Below are positions 21,030 through 31,725 of a stretch of DNA of 64,000 nucleotides, piece after piece (the stretch's first letter is position 1; each line of letters begins with the position of its first letter). Position numbers and translations under genes: made by a program. The notes beneath the pieces are model-generated. The model saw only the letters and a program-made list of their open reading frames with translations, was not told where the DNA came from and did no database searches. Where the stretch lies: the NCBI GenBank assembly GCA_946902875.1, contig OX336345.1:22165395-22229394 (forward strand), read 5' to 3'. Source of the stretch: Nematopogon swammerdamellus. Taxonomy: Eukaryota; Arthropoda; Insecta; Lepidoptera; Adelidae.

Positions 21030-22992
21030 CTCCGAGTGAGGGCGTTGCACAGACCTCACGAAATATCTGGTAGGACGCCGTACTATTCTTCCCGAACGTG
21101 TTGTTGTTGGAGTCCCTTGGCCTCGTTCCGGTAGACTGGCGTTGACTGGTCTCTGTGCCGGTATCGACGTCATCTTTTGCGCCAGTTTGGGTGGAACTGG
21201 GTTGACTTGAATAGGGGTCGGTTTAAAATCTTGATCATCTGATGAAATGAATGCAGGTTTCAAGCGGTCGATAGAAATGTGTTTTTCTTTACCTTTGATT
21301 AACAGTTTGAAAACTCTGTCCGACCTCTCGATAACTAGATAAGGTCCATCGTATGGCCTTTGAAGAGGCGACAATACGGAGTCGCAACGGACAAATACGT
21401 GTGAACAGGTACTCAGATCTTTATTCACAAACACTGATTGTTTGTTATGATGAGAAGCTGGAACAGGTCGGAGTTGTCCCATGAATTCCCGAAATCGGCA
21501 GACAAAGTCCTGCGTACTGGGAAAATAATGATGTATATTGCTTTCGACAAAATCTCCTGGCAATCGAAGGCTAGAGCCGTAGACCATTTCCGAAGTAGTT
21601 GCTTGCAGTTCGTCTCTGTAGCTCGTTCTGAGGCCAAGTAGTACTGTAGGGAGGACTTCTGTCCAATTGTTTGTTGCGTGGCATTTAATTGCAGTCTTCA
21701 GAGTACGGTGGAATCGTTCAATCATGATATGGAGTGGTATGAATGTGCTTTACACCAAGTAATCTTGCTAATTGGCTGAACAGGTTTGATTCGAATTGTC
21801 CACCTTGGTCTGTAGTGATGCGCGATGGAACTCCAAATCTTGCAATCCACCCGGCGTATATTGCTGCGGCGACAGTCTCTGCCGTCATGTCTGGAATAGG
21901 AATGGCTTCCGGCCATCTCGTGAACCTGTCGATACATGTGAGGAGGTATCTATAGCCGTTCGACGGAGGCAGAGGGCCGACGAGGTCTATGTTTAAGTGT
22001 TCGAATCGCTCGTTTGGTTGAATGTCATAATGACAAGTCGGACTGTTGACGTGTCTGTTTATTTTTTATTTTTGACAGTTCATACGTTCTTTGATCCAGA
22101 CAGTAATGTTTTTATTCATAGATGGCCAGACGAATTTCTCACGGACAGCTCGAGCAGTCGTTTTGATGCTCGGATGGGACAAACGATGAATGGAATCGAC
22201 GATGATTTTCCTGAATTGAAGCGGTATGAAAGGACGGAGCCATTCCAATGATACATCGCAAATGATCGTGGTGTTGAATTCCGGCATAAATATTTCTTCT
22301 AATATTAGTGAACACTTACTGGATTCAAGAAGATGTTTTAGTTCATTGTCTGTTTTTTGAGCCAGTGCTATTGCTGAATAATCAATACTTGATGGTAATG
22401 AAATCGGCGAGATTCGAGATAGTGTATCTGCAACAATGTTGTCCGGACCGGACAGATGGCGAATGTCAGTTGTAAACTGGCTAATAAAATCCAAATGTCG
22501 CATTTGTCTTGGGCTACAGTTATCATGCTTCTGAGCAAATGCAAATGTAAGAGGCTTGTGGTCCGTAAATAGTGTGAAATTTCGTCCTTCGAGCATATGC
22601 CTGAAATGTTTGATGTTCGTGTATGCTGCCAGCAATTCGCGGTCATAGGTGCTGTATCTCTTCTCTGTTTCATCTAGTGGCTTTGAGAAAAAACTTAGAG
22701 GCTGCCATTCCCCTTGATTCATTTGTTGAACTACTCCACCGATGGCCAGATTTGAAGCATCTACCATTAGGGCTAATGGAGCATTGTCTATTGGATGAGC
22801 TAAAATTGAAGCTCTGGATAAATCAACTTTCACCGTGTTAAATGCATTCAACGCGGTCGTTATCCATTCTATTGGCCGTTTGTCATTCTTTTTGATCCCC
22901 TTCAGGTATTGATTAAGAATGACCTGTGTGTTTGCTGAATGAGGAAGAAATCGTCTGTAATAATAAATCATGGCCAGAAATCTTCTTAGCAA
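21030..22992 (-). pseudogene. Gypsy pol: RNase H and integrase (broken)
   Basis: RNase H: LALMVDASNLAIGGVVQQ, STYDRELLAAYTNIKHFR, FTLFTDHKPL and LSGPDNIVADTLSR. Integrase: an HHCC finger (HRLSHPSIKTTARAV...MNC) near 22150-22066, a frameshifted core at 21937-21722, then [17 protein letters not shown] with the final catalytic Glu of the family replaced or shifted out of view, and a C-terminal GPYLVIERSDRVFKLLIKG module. The last 60 residues are rich in Thr, Arg and Pro. The core needs at least one frameshift near 21722-21740. Confidence 0.88.
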
Positions 22993-23019
22993 CAGTACCG
23001 TTTCTGGTTGCTAGAATCA

Positions 23020-24273
23020 CATCAACCTTTTCAGGCAGTGGTGACACGCCATCCTTCGTAATTAAATATCCCAAGAAATTTACAGTTGCTTAACCGAAAT
23101 TACATTTTGCGTTGTTAATGATAATGCCATAGTCCTTGAGACGTTCGAACAACTTTTTGAGATGATCCATATGGTCAGCTTCGGTATCAGATGCGACGAG
23201 TATATCATCTAGATATGTGAAGCAAAAGTCGAGTCCACGCGTAACTTCGTGCATGAATCTTTGGAAAGTCTGCCCAGCGTTACATAGACCAAATGTCATT
23301 CTAGGGAATTCGAATGAGCCAAAGGGTGTTGTGATGGCGGTCTTCTTAATATTATCTTCTTCTACAGGTGATGGTAAGTGCGGACAAGGTCAATGGTTGA
23401 AAATATTTTCTTTGCGTGTAGAATGTTAGAGAAGTCTTGAATGTGTGGAATTGGGTATTTGTCAGGAACTGTCGTAGCATTAAGACGCCGGTAATCGCCA
23501 CAAGGTCGCCAGTCGCCGTTCTTCTTTCGCACCATGTGTAATGGACTAGTCCAATTGCTCTTAGATGGACGACAAATACCTTGTTCTATCATGTAATCAA
23601 ATTCTTTTTTGGCTATTTTAAGTTTGTCGGGAGCGAGTCTTCTTGGCTTTGCAGTGCAGATACAAGAGGTCCCGTAGTCTGAATATGGTGCGTTACATTG
23701 TGTTTAGAGCTTCTGTTTGCTCGTTGCTCATTTGTGATTTCCTTGTACGCCGCCAAAAGTCTGTCATATGGAGAAAGGAAATTTACAGTGGAGATAACAA
23801 TGCAGGGGGTATCTGTCAACTTCCCATTTGAAAACTGTGCTGACTTGAATCAGACGACGTCTCTTCATATCAATTAACATGTCATGGTAATGCACAAAAT
23901 CTGCACCTATTATTGGTTTTGAAACGTCGGCTATTATGAATTTCCATGAAAATTTGTTGTGTAGTCCGAGATCAATTTCTAATATTTTGTTACCATATGT
24001 TTTAATAGTCGATCCGTTTGCTGCGTAGAGCTCGAAATTCGAGTGCCCAACTATTTTGTCTTTAAATGTACACGGAATTACAGACAAATCTGCTCCTGTG
24101 TCAATGAGAAAATTCAACCTGTTGATTTTATCGAAAATTGTCAGGCGATAATTTTTTGGCACAATATCACCAATCGCCCTGAGTGATTGCCTGTTGCGTT
24201 TTTTTCTTCCCTGTAATTGCATGGATTCGTAAATTTTTTTGCTCGCATTCCAAAATGTTCGTGATACCAACAA
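23020..24273 (-). pseudogene. Gypsy pol: aspartic protease and reverse transcriptase (broken)
   Basis: Protease (24180-23780): RLNFLIDTGADLSVIP with the DTGA active site, and a second conserved IIGADFVHYHDMLID. Reverse transcriptase (23650-23020): [53 protein letters not shown] and the catalytic CFTYLDDILVAS. Frame breaks fall near 23620, 23370 and 23090. In the intact family these process the Gag-Pol precursor and copy the RNA. Confidence 0.9.
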
Positions 24274-24434
24274 AATTGGGATTTTGAATTTGGTTGTTGT
24301 TTTTGCACGGTACTTTTTTTAAATTTGATAAACTGCTTTCCGAGAGGATCGACTTGGTTGGATAGTGCTGCAATCTGCTCTTGAGCACTGGTCGACGTTG
24401 TTTCTGTTATGGCATGCATACATATTTCAATGTC
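24141..24434 (-). pseudogene. Gypsy gag C-terminal part
   Basis: It contains SAQEQIAALSNQVDPL followed by FCWYHEHFGMRAKKFTNPC. This is the CHCC zinc knuckle typical of the CsRn1/Kabuki clade of gypsy elements, but the third metal ligand (Cys) is Phe here. The upstream half of gag is now at 30195-30814, on the far side of the copia insertion. Confidence 0.82.
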
Positions 24435-24574
24435 TGTTGCCTACAGCAACCCTACTTGTTTATCTTTTTGCAGTGTGAAAATCACTCTTTGTTCTTTAAC
24501 TAAATAATACAGTACTTCAATCTACATTAGACCGTGATTTTATTGATAGAAACACTAAACGTGATTTCTCAACA
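24435..24574 (+). repeat. Copia 5' LTR (about 140 bp)
   Basis: It starts TGTTGCC and ends CTCAACA, giving a TGTTG...CAACA inverted end. It is followed directly by the primer-binding site. The partner LTR is missing, so the boundaries cannot be confirmed by comparison. Confidence 0.7.
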
Positions 24575-24586
24575 TGGTAGCAGAGC
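24575..24586 (+). promoter_or_regulatory. Copia primer-binding site (initiator Met tRNA type)
   Basis: TGGTAGCAGAGC directly follows the LTR end CA. This is the usual copia-type sequence complementary to the 3' end or an internal part of initiator methionine tRNA. Confidence 0.8.
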
Positions 24587-24697
24587 GTAGACAGGCAAAA
24601 ATGTAAGAGGTACGCAAGTATTGTAAAAGTACACTCAATTCAAGTGACGATCTGGTGTTTCTCTTCAGTAGTATCAAGACATTGATCAGGCTGCAAT

Positions 24698-25075
24698 ATG
24701 CAAGCAGTAAAAATCGAAGTCGGCAAACTGCTGGGCAAAGAAAACTGGGAGACGTGGAAATAAAAAATAAAAATATTTCTACAAGGTACACCTGGAACTC
24801 TAGACGCCGTAATGGGCAAAGCTCGAGAGCCGGAGCACCCACCAAACGGAGCAAAGGACGAAGAGATTGTCAAATATAATAGCGCTCTAGAGAAGTACCA
24901 TCAGATAAATAGTTTGGCACTGCTTTTACTCACCACAAACATGTCAGACGAAACGCTTCACAAAGTAATGAGGTACACTACTCCAAAGGAAGTTTGGGAC
25001 GAGCTTCATCGACTGTTCGATGGCGTAGCAGAGGATCGTAGCTATGATCTCTGTATGCAGTTCTTTGGGTACAAA
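24698..25075 (+). pseudogene. Copia gag, N-terminal part
   Basis: ATG at 24698 gives VGKLLGKENWETWK, then an in-frame TAA, then KIKIFLQGTPGTLDAVMGKA. The rest is SALEKYHQINSLALLLLTTN, YTTPKEVWDELHRLFDG and DLCMQFFGYK. This is the UBN2/gag-capsid pattern of copia elements. It is cut at FFGYK (25075); the next gag part starts at about 27680. Confidence 0.85.
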
Positions 25076-25135
25076 GAGATTAAAAAACCAGCTTATAGAG
25101 AGGACAATGGGAACATTTTCATATCAACTTTTTGA

Positions 25136-25389
25136 GCTCAAGATTATAATACGCCATCTAGCTTTGAATAGCAAAAACATGATGTAATATAGAACACATA
25201 ACTAGAACACATTTCATCTATCGGTCGATAGATGAAGCCAATAGTCTAATAGGACGAGAGCCAACGACCAAAATGATAGTTGATTTTATATGAGCGATAA
25301 AATCGTTAAATTTAATTTACTGTTCCGTTTTGATCAATTGATCAAAATTCACTTGTAAAAATGATTTTGAGACTGTTTGAGCTATAATA
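25136..25389. other. Unassigned sequence between copia gag and mariner
   Basis: AT-rich sequence with a small palindrome (tctatcggtcgataga, 25216-25231). There is no coding sequence and the origin is unknown. Confidence 0.4.
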
Positions 25390-25444
25390 TTAGGTGCTGA
25401 AATTGAAAATGAAATTGCCGTTTCTACAAACTGACCACTTGTAT

Positions 25445-25850
25445 GTCAGCCTCGATAGCTCAGTGGTGCAGACAGTCAACTGTCGCTATTGAATGTTAAG
25501 CAACGCTGGGTGCGGTCAGTACTTGGATGGGTGACCGCTGACCGTTGGAGGCTGACCGAGGTTCGGATTCGAGTTCGTAAAACTGTAGGTCCCTTCCCTC
25601 CTAATCTTACTTGGTGGTAGGGTTTAACCCGCGCGGGTTGGTACCACCGCACTGAATGAAACTTCGGTCGAAACGGCTATGTAAATAGTTTGTGTTCTCC
25701 GACCAGTTCAGTGTAGCCGGCACGATCAAAGGGGGAAGCACTGACATGGCACCTAGTTCACCCGGTGCTATGGGCTGACATCACGGACGTTGTAGGTGAT
25801 GTAGCCAACCGTGTCAGTTTCCATAAAAAAAATAAAAATAAAAAAAAAAA
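25445..25850 (+). mobile_element. Full-length SINE with tRNA A-box and 5S rRNA-like box
   Basis: The head has tagctcagtgg, a perfect tRNA-type A box, at 25457. It is followed by gttaagcaacgctgggtgcg and gtcagtacttggatgggtga (25494-25540), which match the internal promoter (box A and box C) of 5S rRNA genes. The body continues through ggttggtaccaccgcactga and ccagttcagtgtagccggca to an A-rich tail at 25824-25850. Other copies or parts: 7396-8637, 8139-8395, 32052-32340, 52353-52540 and 57188-57475. Confidence 0.85.
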
Positions 25851-25995
25851 CTTTGAAAGTGCCTACCTTTTTTTTGCGTAGGAATTCCAATTTCAAATAT
25901 TTTCTGTTATAAAGGCAAATTATTCTTTTTTCAAAATCAGTTGTTCATTTGTTTTCCCACCGTTCGGTTTTTTTTACATCGCTGGTTCTGTGACC

Positions 25996-26969
25996 ATGGA
26001 AAAATCTAAATTGCGCGTTATTTTCGAATCCCGTCGCAGCACCAACGCAGCACAGACGGCATGCAATATCATCGACGTGTATGGACCAGGCAAGTGAACG
26101 CACTGTGCGTTTTTGGTTTGATCGCTTCCGTTCTGGAAATTTTCATCTCAATGATGAGCTCCGTGGCCGACCGGAGACGAGAGTCGATAACAATGAATTT
26201 AAAGCAATAGTTGAAGCAGATTAATCACAAACCACGTCGGAATTAGCAGCAGCCTTCAATGTAAGTGATAAAACGATACTGATTCATTTACGTCAAATTG
26301 GAAAGATAAAAAAGCTCGGAAATTGGTTACTGTATGAACTCACTGAAAAACAACAACAAAATCGCGTCGAAGCTTGTCTTAACTTTTTGAATAAGCACAG
26401 AAATGGGGGGATTCTGAATCGGATTGTCACTTGTGATAAAAAGTGGATCCTGTATGACAATCGAAAACGTCCGTCACACTGGTTGGACACAGGGGAGGCA
26501 GCCAAACCATGTCCCAAACGCAAATTGAGTCAAAAGAAGTTGCTTGTCAGTGTATGGTGGACCTATGCCGGGATTATTCATTACAGCTTCTTGCACGTCT
26601 GGTCAGTGATGGTGGCAGGGACCGCGGGTTCGAGGCTCGCAAAAGACGGAGAAATATATTTTGTATTTTCAACTATTGTATATTATGCCTCTCTATCGCG
26701 CTCTCGCTTGCACACACAGTTCTCTATCGCGCTCTCGCTTGCACACACAGGTTTAGATGGAACGTTACACTTCTTCGTGCGTGCAGCCGGTGTTCATCAA
26801 TTTATAAGACGTGACATCATCACGTCAAAACAAATCCGACGAGGCAGTGAAAAACGCCTTTAAAGAGTTCATCGATTCCCATCCCCAGGATTTCTATAGT
26901 AGAGGCATCAATGAACTTCCAGTAAAATGGCAAAAGTGCATTGATAATAATGGCCAATACTTCGATTAA
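25996..26969 (+). pseudogene. Mariner transposase, catalytic centre replaced
   Basis: ATG at 25996 gives MEKSKLRVIFESRR and a worn helix-turn-helix (SERTVRFWFDRFRSGNFHL; ELAAAFNVSDKTILIHLRQI). The catalytic block RIVTCDKKWILYDNRKR gives the first Asp, then KKLLVSVWWTYAGIIHYSFL. From about 26597 the sequence turns into ~230 bp of unrelated DNA, and the end of the protein returns at about 26848 with NAFKEFIDSHPQDFYSRGIN and a stop at 26967. The second and third catalytic Asp (D34D) are therefore gone. There are stop codons near 26095 and 26222. Confidence 0.88.
26691..26752. repeat. 31-bp perfect or near-perfect tandem duplication
   Basis: The unit ctctatcgcgctctcgcttg + cacacacagtt is present twice head to tail (26691-26721, 26722-26752) within the foreign segment that replaces the mariner core. 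Confidence 0.9.
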
Positions 26970-27048
26970 ACAAATATATATTTTTCATAAAAAAAATTTA
27001 GATTTTTTCTATGTAGGTAAAACGGCAATTTCATAGGCAAGGACCTAA

Positions 27049-27672
27049 TATTTGTTTTGCCTCATTTGGCATTTTTGTAAAGGTTGGTACGCGCACCGCT
27101 ACTGACGTCTGAAAAACATGTTCTGGTTATCTTAGATCGGTAATTCAACAACATTCCGAAAATCAAACGGAATACCATGACAGGGTTCGGTCAAATTGGT
27201 TGCCATTTTTAAAAAATACTGTCAGGAGACGCTACACGAAAAACATTTAGTATCGGGTTGAGGACAATTGAACGAAATACTATGAGACAAAAATATTGGT
27301 TGTGGGATCTCGTACTATAATAGTAGTAAAGCTACTGTATAACAGAGGGCGCTTTTTATTTTTTCAATATGGCCTAGTTGATCGTTGTTCTAGAATCATC
27401 TATGGAAATTATGTAATAAATTCAAATATTGAATAAATATACACAATACTTATGAAAATAAACTGATTACATGTTCAGTCGTATTTTTATATCGAGATTT
27501 GCAATACCGCAATGCGCAACTCGGCATATTTTCTTAGATTTTCTTCTTTCTCTAGCACACGAATACGACCTCACATGCGGACTGGTGGCGCTAGACTGAA
27601 CGACTTTGTACCACTAGGATCTAAGTAGTAGATTACGATTTTGTTCTTGTTGTCCGGTCTATATGGAAGAGG
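27049..27672. other. Unassigned sequence between mariner and the resumed copia gag
   Basis: No coding sequence is recognised. The words gatttgcaataccgcaatgcgcaa near 27497 recall the segment near 36025 (shared in part only). Some of this may belong to the element that carried the mariner into copia. Confidence 0.4.
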
Positions 27673-28340
27673 GTGGGTTTAATGTCTTTGTTTGGGTATA
27701 AAAAGGATCCAGCCCACGACATGGCTTCTCACATATCTAAGGTGAAAAACCTATGGTCGGAACTTAAGTTCGAACTAGCTAAAGTGGAAACTTCGGAAAT
27801 GCCGGATATTTTGCTTATATGCAAAATTCTAGATACATTACCAGAAGAATATTTTACTTTCAAGGCAAGCTGGATACTTATGTCAAAGAGAGAACGAACC
27901 GTTGACAATCTGACTAGCCAGCTATGTGCGCATGACAGAGCCCTCAAATGTCGCAGTGGTGAAACTGAAACAAAAATGGAAGCTCTAATTGCAAGTAAAA
28001 GCAAAGGCAAAGATGCAGAGAAGATATTCAAATGTCCACTGTAAGGAAAAAGGACATAAAATAAAGAAATGCCAAAAATGGATTGATGCAGGAAGACCAC
28101 CGAAGAGCAGTGAGCAAAAAGTCACAAATACAAACCTAACGCTAATGCAAGTAGATGTCAATGCTAAAAGTAGCTTAATATATGAAAGAGAAGGTTGGTA
28201 TGTCGATAACGGATCCACGAGCCACGTTACACATAGAAAAGACTTCTTCGAGACTTTTGTTTACTTTGGAAGCACGCATAACGTAACAAATGCGAATGGA
28301 GCAGGTGTTGAAGCTATAGGCAAAGGTACGGTGCGTATAT
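27673..28340 (+). pseudogene. Copia gag C-terminal part and protease start
   Basis: It reads SLFGYKKDPAHDMASHISKV, then KVNLW-type helix text (KNLWSELKFEL) and AHDRALKCRSGETET. A frameshift near 28040 leads to a zinc knuckle in which the first Cys is lost (YSNVHCKEKGHKIKKC). The protease follows with WYVDNGSTSHVTHRKDFFET, where DNG stands in the place of the DSG active site, as in some copia families. A TAA breaks the frame at 28340. Confidence 0.85.
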
Positions 28341-29629
28341 AAGCTGATGGTGAAGGTGATCAGAAGCAAGTAATTCTTCTAAACGACGTTTGGTATGTTC
28401 CGAGCATACAAAGAAACTTATTCTCACCACTGGCAGCCCAAGACAGACTGAAAAACAGTAAATTTGTTTCTCATACAAACACCTGTTATATGGAAGTAAA
28501 TGAACAATTGTGGTAACTGGCGCAAGGAAAAGATATGGCGGCCTCTTCAAACTGAGAGCAGCATGTATGAAACCAGAAAGACCAGTAGAAATTAACCACA
28601 TAGCATCTCAAGACCAACTACTTCAGTTGTACCATGAAAGATTGGGGCATCAAAACAAAAGGCATGGGAAGAGAACAATAGAACGACAGCTAAATCTTAA
28701 ACTAGAGCCAGTAGACAAAGAACTGTGTGAAGGCTGCATATACGGAAAATCACACAGAAAAAGTTTCAGAACTCGAGAAAAAGCTAAAAAGCCTGGAGAA
28801 TTCATACACACTGATGTATGTGGCCCTTTTCTAACATCAATCTCTAAGTACAGATATTTTGTACAGTTCAAGGATGACCATACTAAATTCCGCTATGTCT
28901 ATTTCACGAGGCAAAAATCTGAGGTACCTGAGAAACTTAAGCTGATGTTGGCAGAAGTGAAGACAACGGGAAACACTGTAAAAGAGCTTCTCAGCGATAA
29001 TAGTGGAAAATTCTTTTAAAGTAAAAGTAAAGTAAAAAAGATTTTATTAATTCGATAATAAGAACGTCAGAGAAGTACTAGAGAAACTAGGAATAAGGCA
29101 AAGGCTTGTTATGCCTTATACACCTGAACAAAATGGTTGTGCCGAGAGAGAGAATAGGACTGTTGTGGAAGCTGCACGGGCGATGATGCATGCACACGAG
29201 GATCTGCCTCAAGGTCTATGGGCAGAACTAGTGAGTACCGCAGTCTACATACTCAATCGCACCGGACCGTCCAGGGAAGATGAAAAATCTCCATATGAGT
29301 TATTATATAGAAAGAAACCTGCCATCAAGCACTTGAAGGTCATAGGAAGTAAATGTTATCCTCACATTCCTAAAGTAAAGAGAAAGAAACTAGACAAAAA
29401 AGCGACCAAAGGTATCTTGTTGGGATACGACAACGATGATGGCTACAGAATTTGGGATAAAGATACAAATTCTCTCATACGATCTAGAGATGTGATTTTT
29501 GACGAACAAATTATCAAAGGCGAAATAGTAGTACGTCACGAAGACATCACCCCTGTAAAAGAGAATACTGTGACGCTTCGCTTGCCTTTCTGTGATGTTA
29601 CTCCGTCCTCCAAACCAACTACACATTAA
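28341..29629 (+). pseudogene. Copia integrase (broken)
   Basis: GAG-pre-integrase: LLQLYHERLGHQNKRHGKRT followed by LCEGCIYGKSHRKSF, the HHCC finger. Integrase core: FIHTDVCGPFLTSISKYRYF (first Asp), KELLSDNSGKFF (second Asp; the usual SDNGGEF is altered), and PYTPEQNGCAERENRTVVE (Glu). A ~40-bp AT-rich insertion (29019-29058, repeats of aagtaaa) splits the core between the second Asp and NVREVLEKLGIRQRLV. The C-terminal part has KGILLGYDNDDGYRIWD. Confidence 0.88.
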
Positions 29630-29634
29630 ATTCA

Positions 29635-30194
29635 TTGCAAAGTACAACAGAAGTTCCCATTGAAGCAAGTATACCTCATACTCCTACTGAACGAGACACT
29701 CTTCAAGAAAATGAGAGTAGTACTCCTCAGTCAATAAATGAGAATCCTACAGAAATCTCAAACGAACAAGGAAATGTTGACAATGTATATCCTGGATTCA
29801 ATGATATTATGGAAGAATCGAATGAAGCTGAGGTCGAATCTAAAAATGAAGATAACCTAACACCTGAAGAGATAGAAAATGAAGGTAGAATGACATTAAG
29901 GCAACGATCCATACTGAAGCAACCAAATCGATTTGACGATTTTGTTATGAATGTAAATAATGAAATGAATAATATCAATGAACCAAATACCTACAAGGAA
30001 GCAATGGAAAGTCATGATAAAGCGAAATGGTTAAAGGCGATGGATTGCGAAATGAGCTCCTTGAAAGAAAATGATACTTTGGAGATGACAGATCTACCGA
30101 AAGGAAAAAAGGCTATTCCTTGCAAGTGGATCTTTAAGGTTAAAACTAATCCGGATGGAAGTGTAGACAAATACAAAGGAAGATTGGTTCCCTT
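29635..30194 (+). pseudogene. Copia linker and reverse transcriptase start, truncated
   Basis: An acidic linker (NESSTPQSINENPTEIS; EVESKNEDNLTPEEIENEGR) leads to the conserved RT entry NTYKEAMESHDKAKWLKAMD, NDTLEMTDLPKGKKAI and PCKWIFKVKTNPDGSVDKYK. The family then continues RLVAKG; here RLV is followed by foreign sequence (gypsy gag on the other strand). No catalytic RT motif or RNase H is left. Confidence 0.85.
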
Positions 30195-30814
30195 GACATA
30201 GCGCTTACTGCCAACTTGTTCAAGTCACAGTCGTCGTCATTCGCGATGAGTATCGGTTGAATATAGTTTGGGAGACGCTGGAACCAAATCGACTTTAAAA
30301 TGCCCTCCGTGTGCTCATTGTGCTGCAGAAGCTGCTTCATTTCAAGAAGCAAATGGCTTGGTTTTTTGTCACCCAATTCTAAATCAAATTCAATTCCAAT
30401 TCAAAATCTAGTCCAGTATAGCCAACAATCCAGGGAAGTCTCCGGTATGGCATCTACCTTCTCGGAGGTGATATTGGCTAGTCAGAGCATGTGCTTTGGC
30501 CCCTCTATACCGGATTACATAAAAAAAAAATAGATGCTTGAATTTTTCGGATTCTGTTCGTTGGAACTGATTAGTGATGCTTGTTTTCAATGCCTGATAT
30601 TTCCCCTCAGCTGGTGGGTTGACAATAATGTCACTTACGTATGTCAATAGTTGTGTCTCGATCGACGATACCACATAATAATGTTAGTATCGTCTTCTGT
30701 GATTCGAGCTGTGAAGAATTGCGATTCCAATTGTTCGAACCACAACTTTGGGCCAGCCTTCCAGAACGGTGGTATTTTAATAGATACATGAGCGATGCTT
30801 TCAGACTCGGCCAT
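30195..30814 (-). pseudogene. Gypsy gag, N-terminal and central part (broken)
   Basis: The start codon is at 30814 (MAESESIAHVSIKIPPFWKA, then GPKLWFEQLESQFFTARITE), 22 bp after the LTR. The central part lies in other frames: QALKTSITNQFQRTESEKFK and SHLLLEMKQLLQHNEHTEGI, then FQRLPNYIQPILIAN. It stops at LNKLA (about 30212), where the copia 3' break lies; the rest of gag resumes at 24434. Frame breaks fall near 30640, 30535 and 30380. Confidence 0.85.
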
Positions 30815-30836
30815 GTTCTTATTTCGGAGTCACCAG
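30815..30836 (-). promoter_or_regulatory. Gypsy primer-binding site and leader
   Basis: On the minus strand, tggtgactccgaaataag follows the LTR end catccaaac. The TGG start fits a tRNA 3' CCA end; CsRn1-type elements are reported to use tRNA-Trp, but I cannot verify which tRNA fits here. Confidence 0.65.
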
Positions 30837-30935
30837 TTTGGATGTTTTATTTAAACATACAAAAAATGATTACTTAAATGAAAATACTTTGAAAGAGTTC
30901 ATAAGCAAGAGATGTAATGTTATATCAATTGACAC
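30837..30935 (-). repeat. Gypsy 5' LTR, first part of split copy
   Basis: It matches 20877-20973 with few differences (one insertion of atgta-like sequence near 30912). It ends at attgacac (30928-30935). The rest of the LTR, beginning with a second attgacac, is at 33665-33722. Confidence 0.85.
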
Positions 30936-31029
30936 CACCGAATTAAGGCCGTGACAAACGGCAACGACCTTGAGCATTCGGGAATTCTACATAATGTACC
31001 ATGCGACTGCTAATTTCGCTTCGCACGTT

Positions 31030-31106
31030 CAAGTCACATTTAGCGTAGTTTGTCGCTATCAGCCTAAAGAGTTGATGGTTCGGGGTTCGAATCCCACTTT
31101 CGTATG
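31030..31106 (+). other. tRNA-like Pol III box inside TTAA copy 1
   Basis: ggttcggggttcgaatccca contains a perfect B box (GGTTCGAATCC), preceded at the right distance by cgctatcagcctaaagag. The whole does not fold as a proper tRNA. The same sequence lies at 56384-56460 in copy 2. It is likely the head of a tRNA-derived SINE or a captured tRNA relic. Confidence 0.45.
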
Positions 31107-31512
31107 TTTTTTTTTTTTTGCTTTTTTATTATTTTAATTATTAAAATGATTGTGGCTTATGTAACTGATGCGTGATTCTAATTTTTTATTTTTTATTATT
31201 TTACCTAAATAACATTTTATTGTAATTTCTTCCAAATTATTTTAGTTCATGTACTTACCACTTTTTATAAACCTCTAAATAGACTATCGATGAAAACTAA
31301 AATAAAAATAGGTAGGTAGGTAATAGGTAGATAGGCATTTAGGTATGTATGGCAAATATCATAGCAACATAGGTACCGGCCGGCGCGCGCGGCGCGCGCG
31401 GCGGCAGCATGGCACGGTGCGGTGCGGTGCGGTAACTCAGTAGCAGCGTGCGGTGCGGAGGCGGCACGGCGGAGGCGGCGGCGGCGGCGCGGTGGAGGCG
31501 CGGGAGGCTCTG

Positions 31513-31725
31513 CCATCGAATTAGAAAGGGATCTGGAAGGAACGTTCTAGCGCACATTTGAAGCCGTCAATATTCGTCTAAATGAGTCCAATATGCGGTC
31601 AATTATAGGTCGCTGCGGGTGTGCGGCAGGTTGCGCGGGTATCCCCGGCGTCCAACTTTTAGCTTCACTCGCTTGCGTTCAGTCGCCGTGCTATGCTCCT
31701 TCCAGACCCCTTTCTAATTCGATGG
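31513..31725. mobile_element. 213-bp MITE private to TTAA copy 1
   Basis: The left arm ccatcgaattagaaaggg... (31513-31541) is inverted at 31697-31725 with one mismatch over 29 bp. It is absent from copy 2, where a different GC-rich segment occupies the corresponding interval. Confidence 0.8.

Larger units (their letters stand above)
25390..27048 (+). mobile_element. Mariner element (cecropia-like), with internal SINE and deletion
   Basis: The inverted ends TTAGGTGCTG (from 25390) and its counterpart CAAGGACCTAA (to 27048) are each flanked by TA. Both arms share atgaaattgccgttt. A SINE (25445-25850) lies between the left end and the transposase start. The transposase is broken. Confidence 0.85.
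24435..30194 (+). mobile_element. Ty1/copia element, 3'-truncated, inserted in gypsy gag
   Basis: A 5' LTR, PBS, gag, protease, integrase and the first RT residues lie in order on the plus strand. The element stops at RT motif KYKGRLV (30186) and there is no 3' LTR. The interior is interrupted at 25076-27690 by a mariner-bearing segment. Because gypsy gag sequence lies on both sides, the copia went into the gypsy and later lost its 3' end. Confidence 0.85.

Noticed and set aside
25494..25545. A 5S rRNA gene
   Set aside because: Only the internal promoter part matches; it is preceded by a tRNA-like box, followed by SINE body and an A-rich tail, and repeated elsewhere in pieces.
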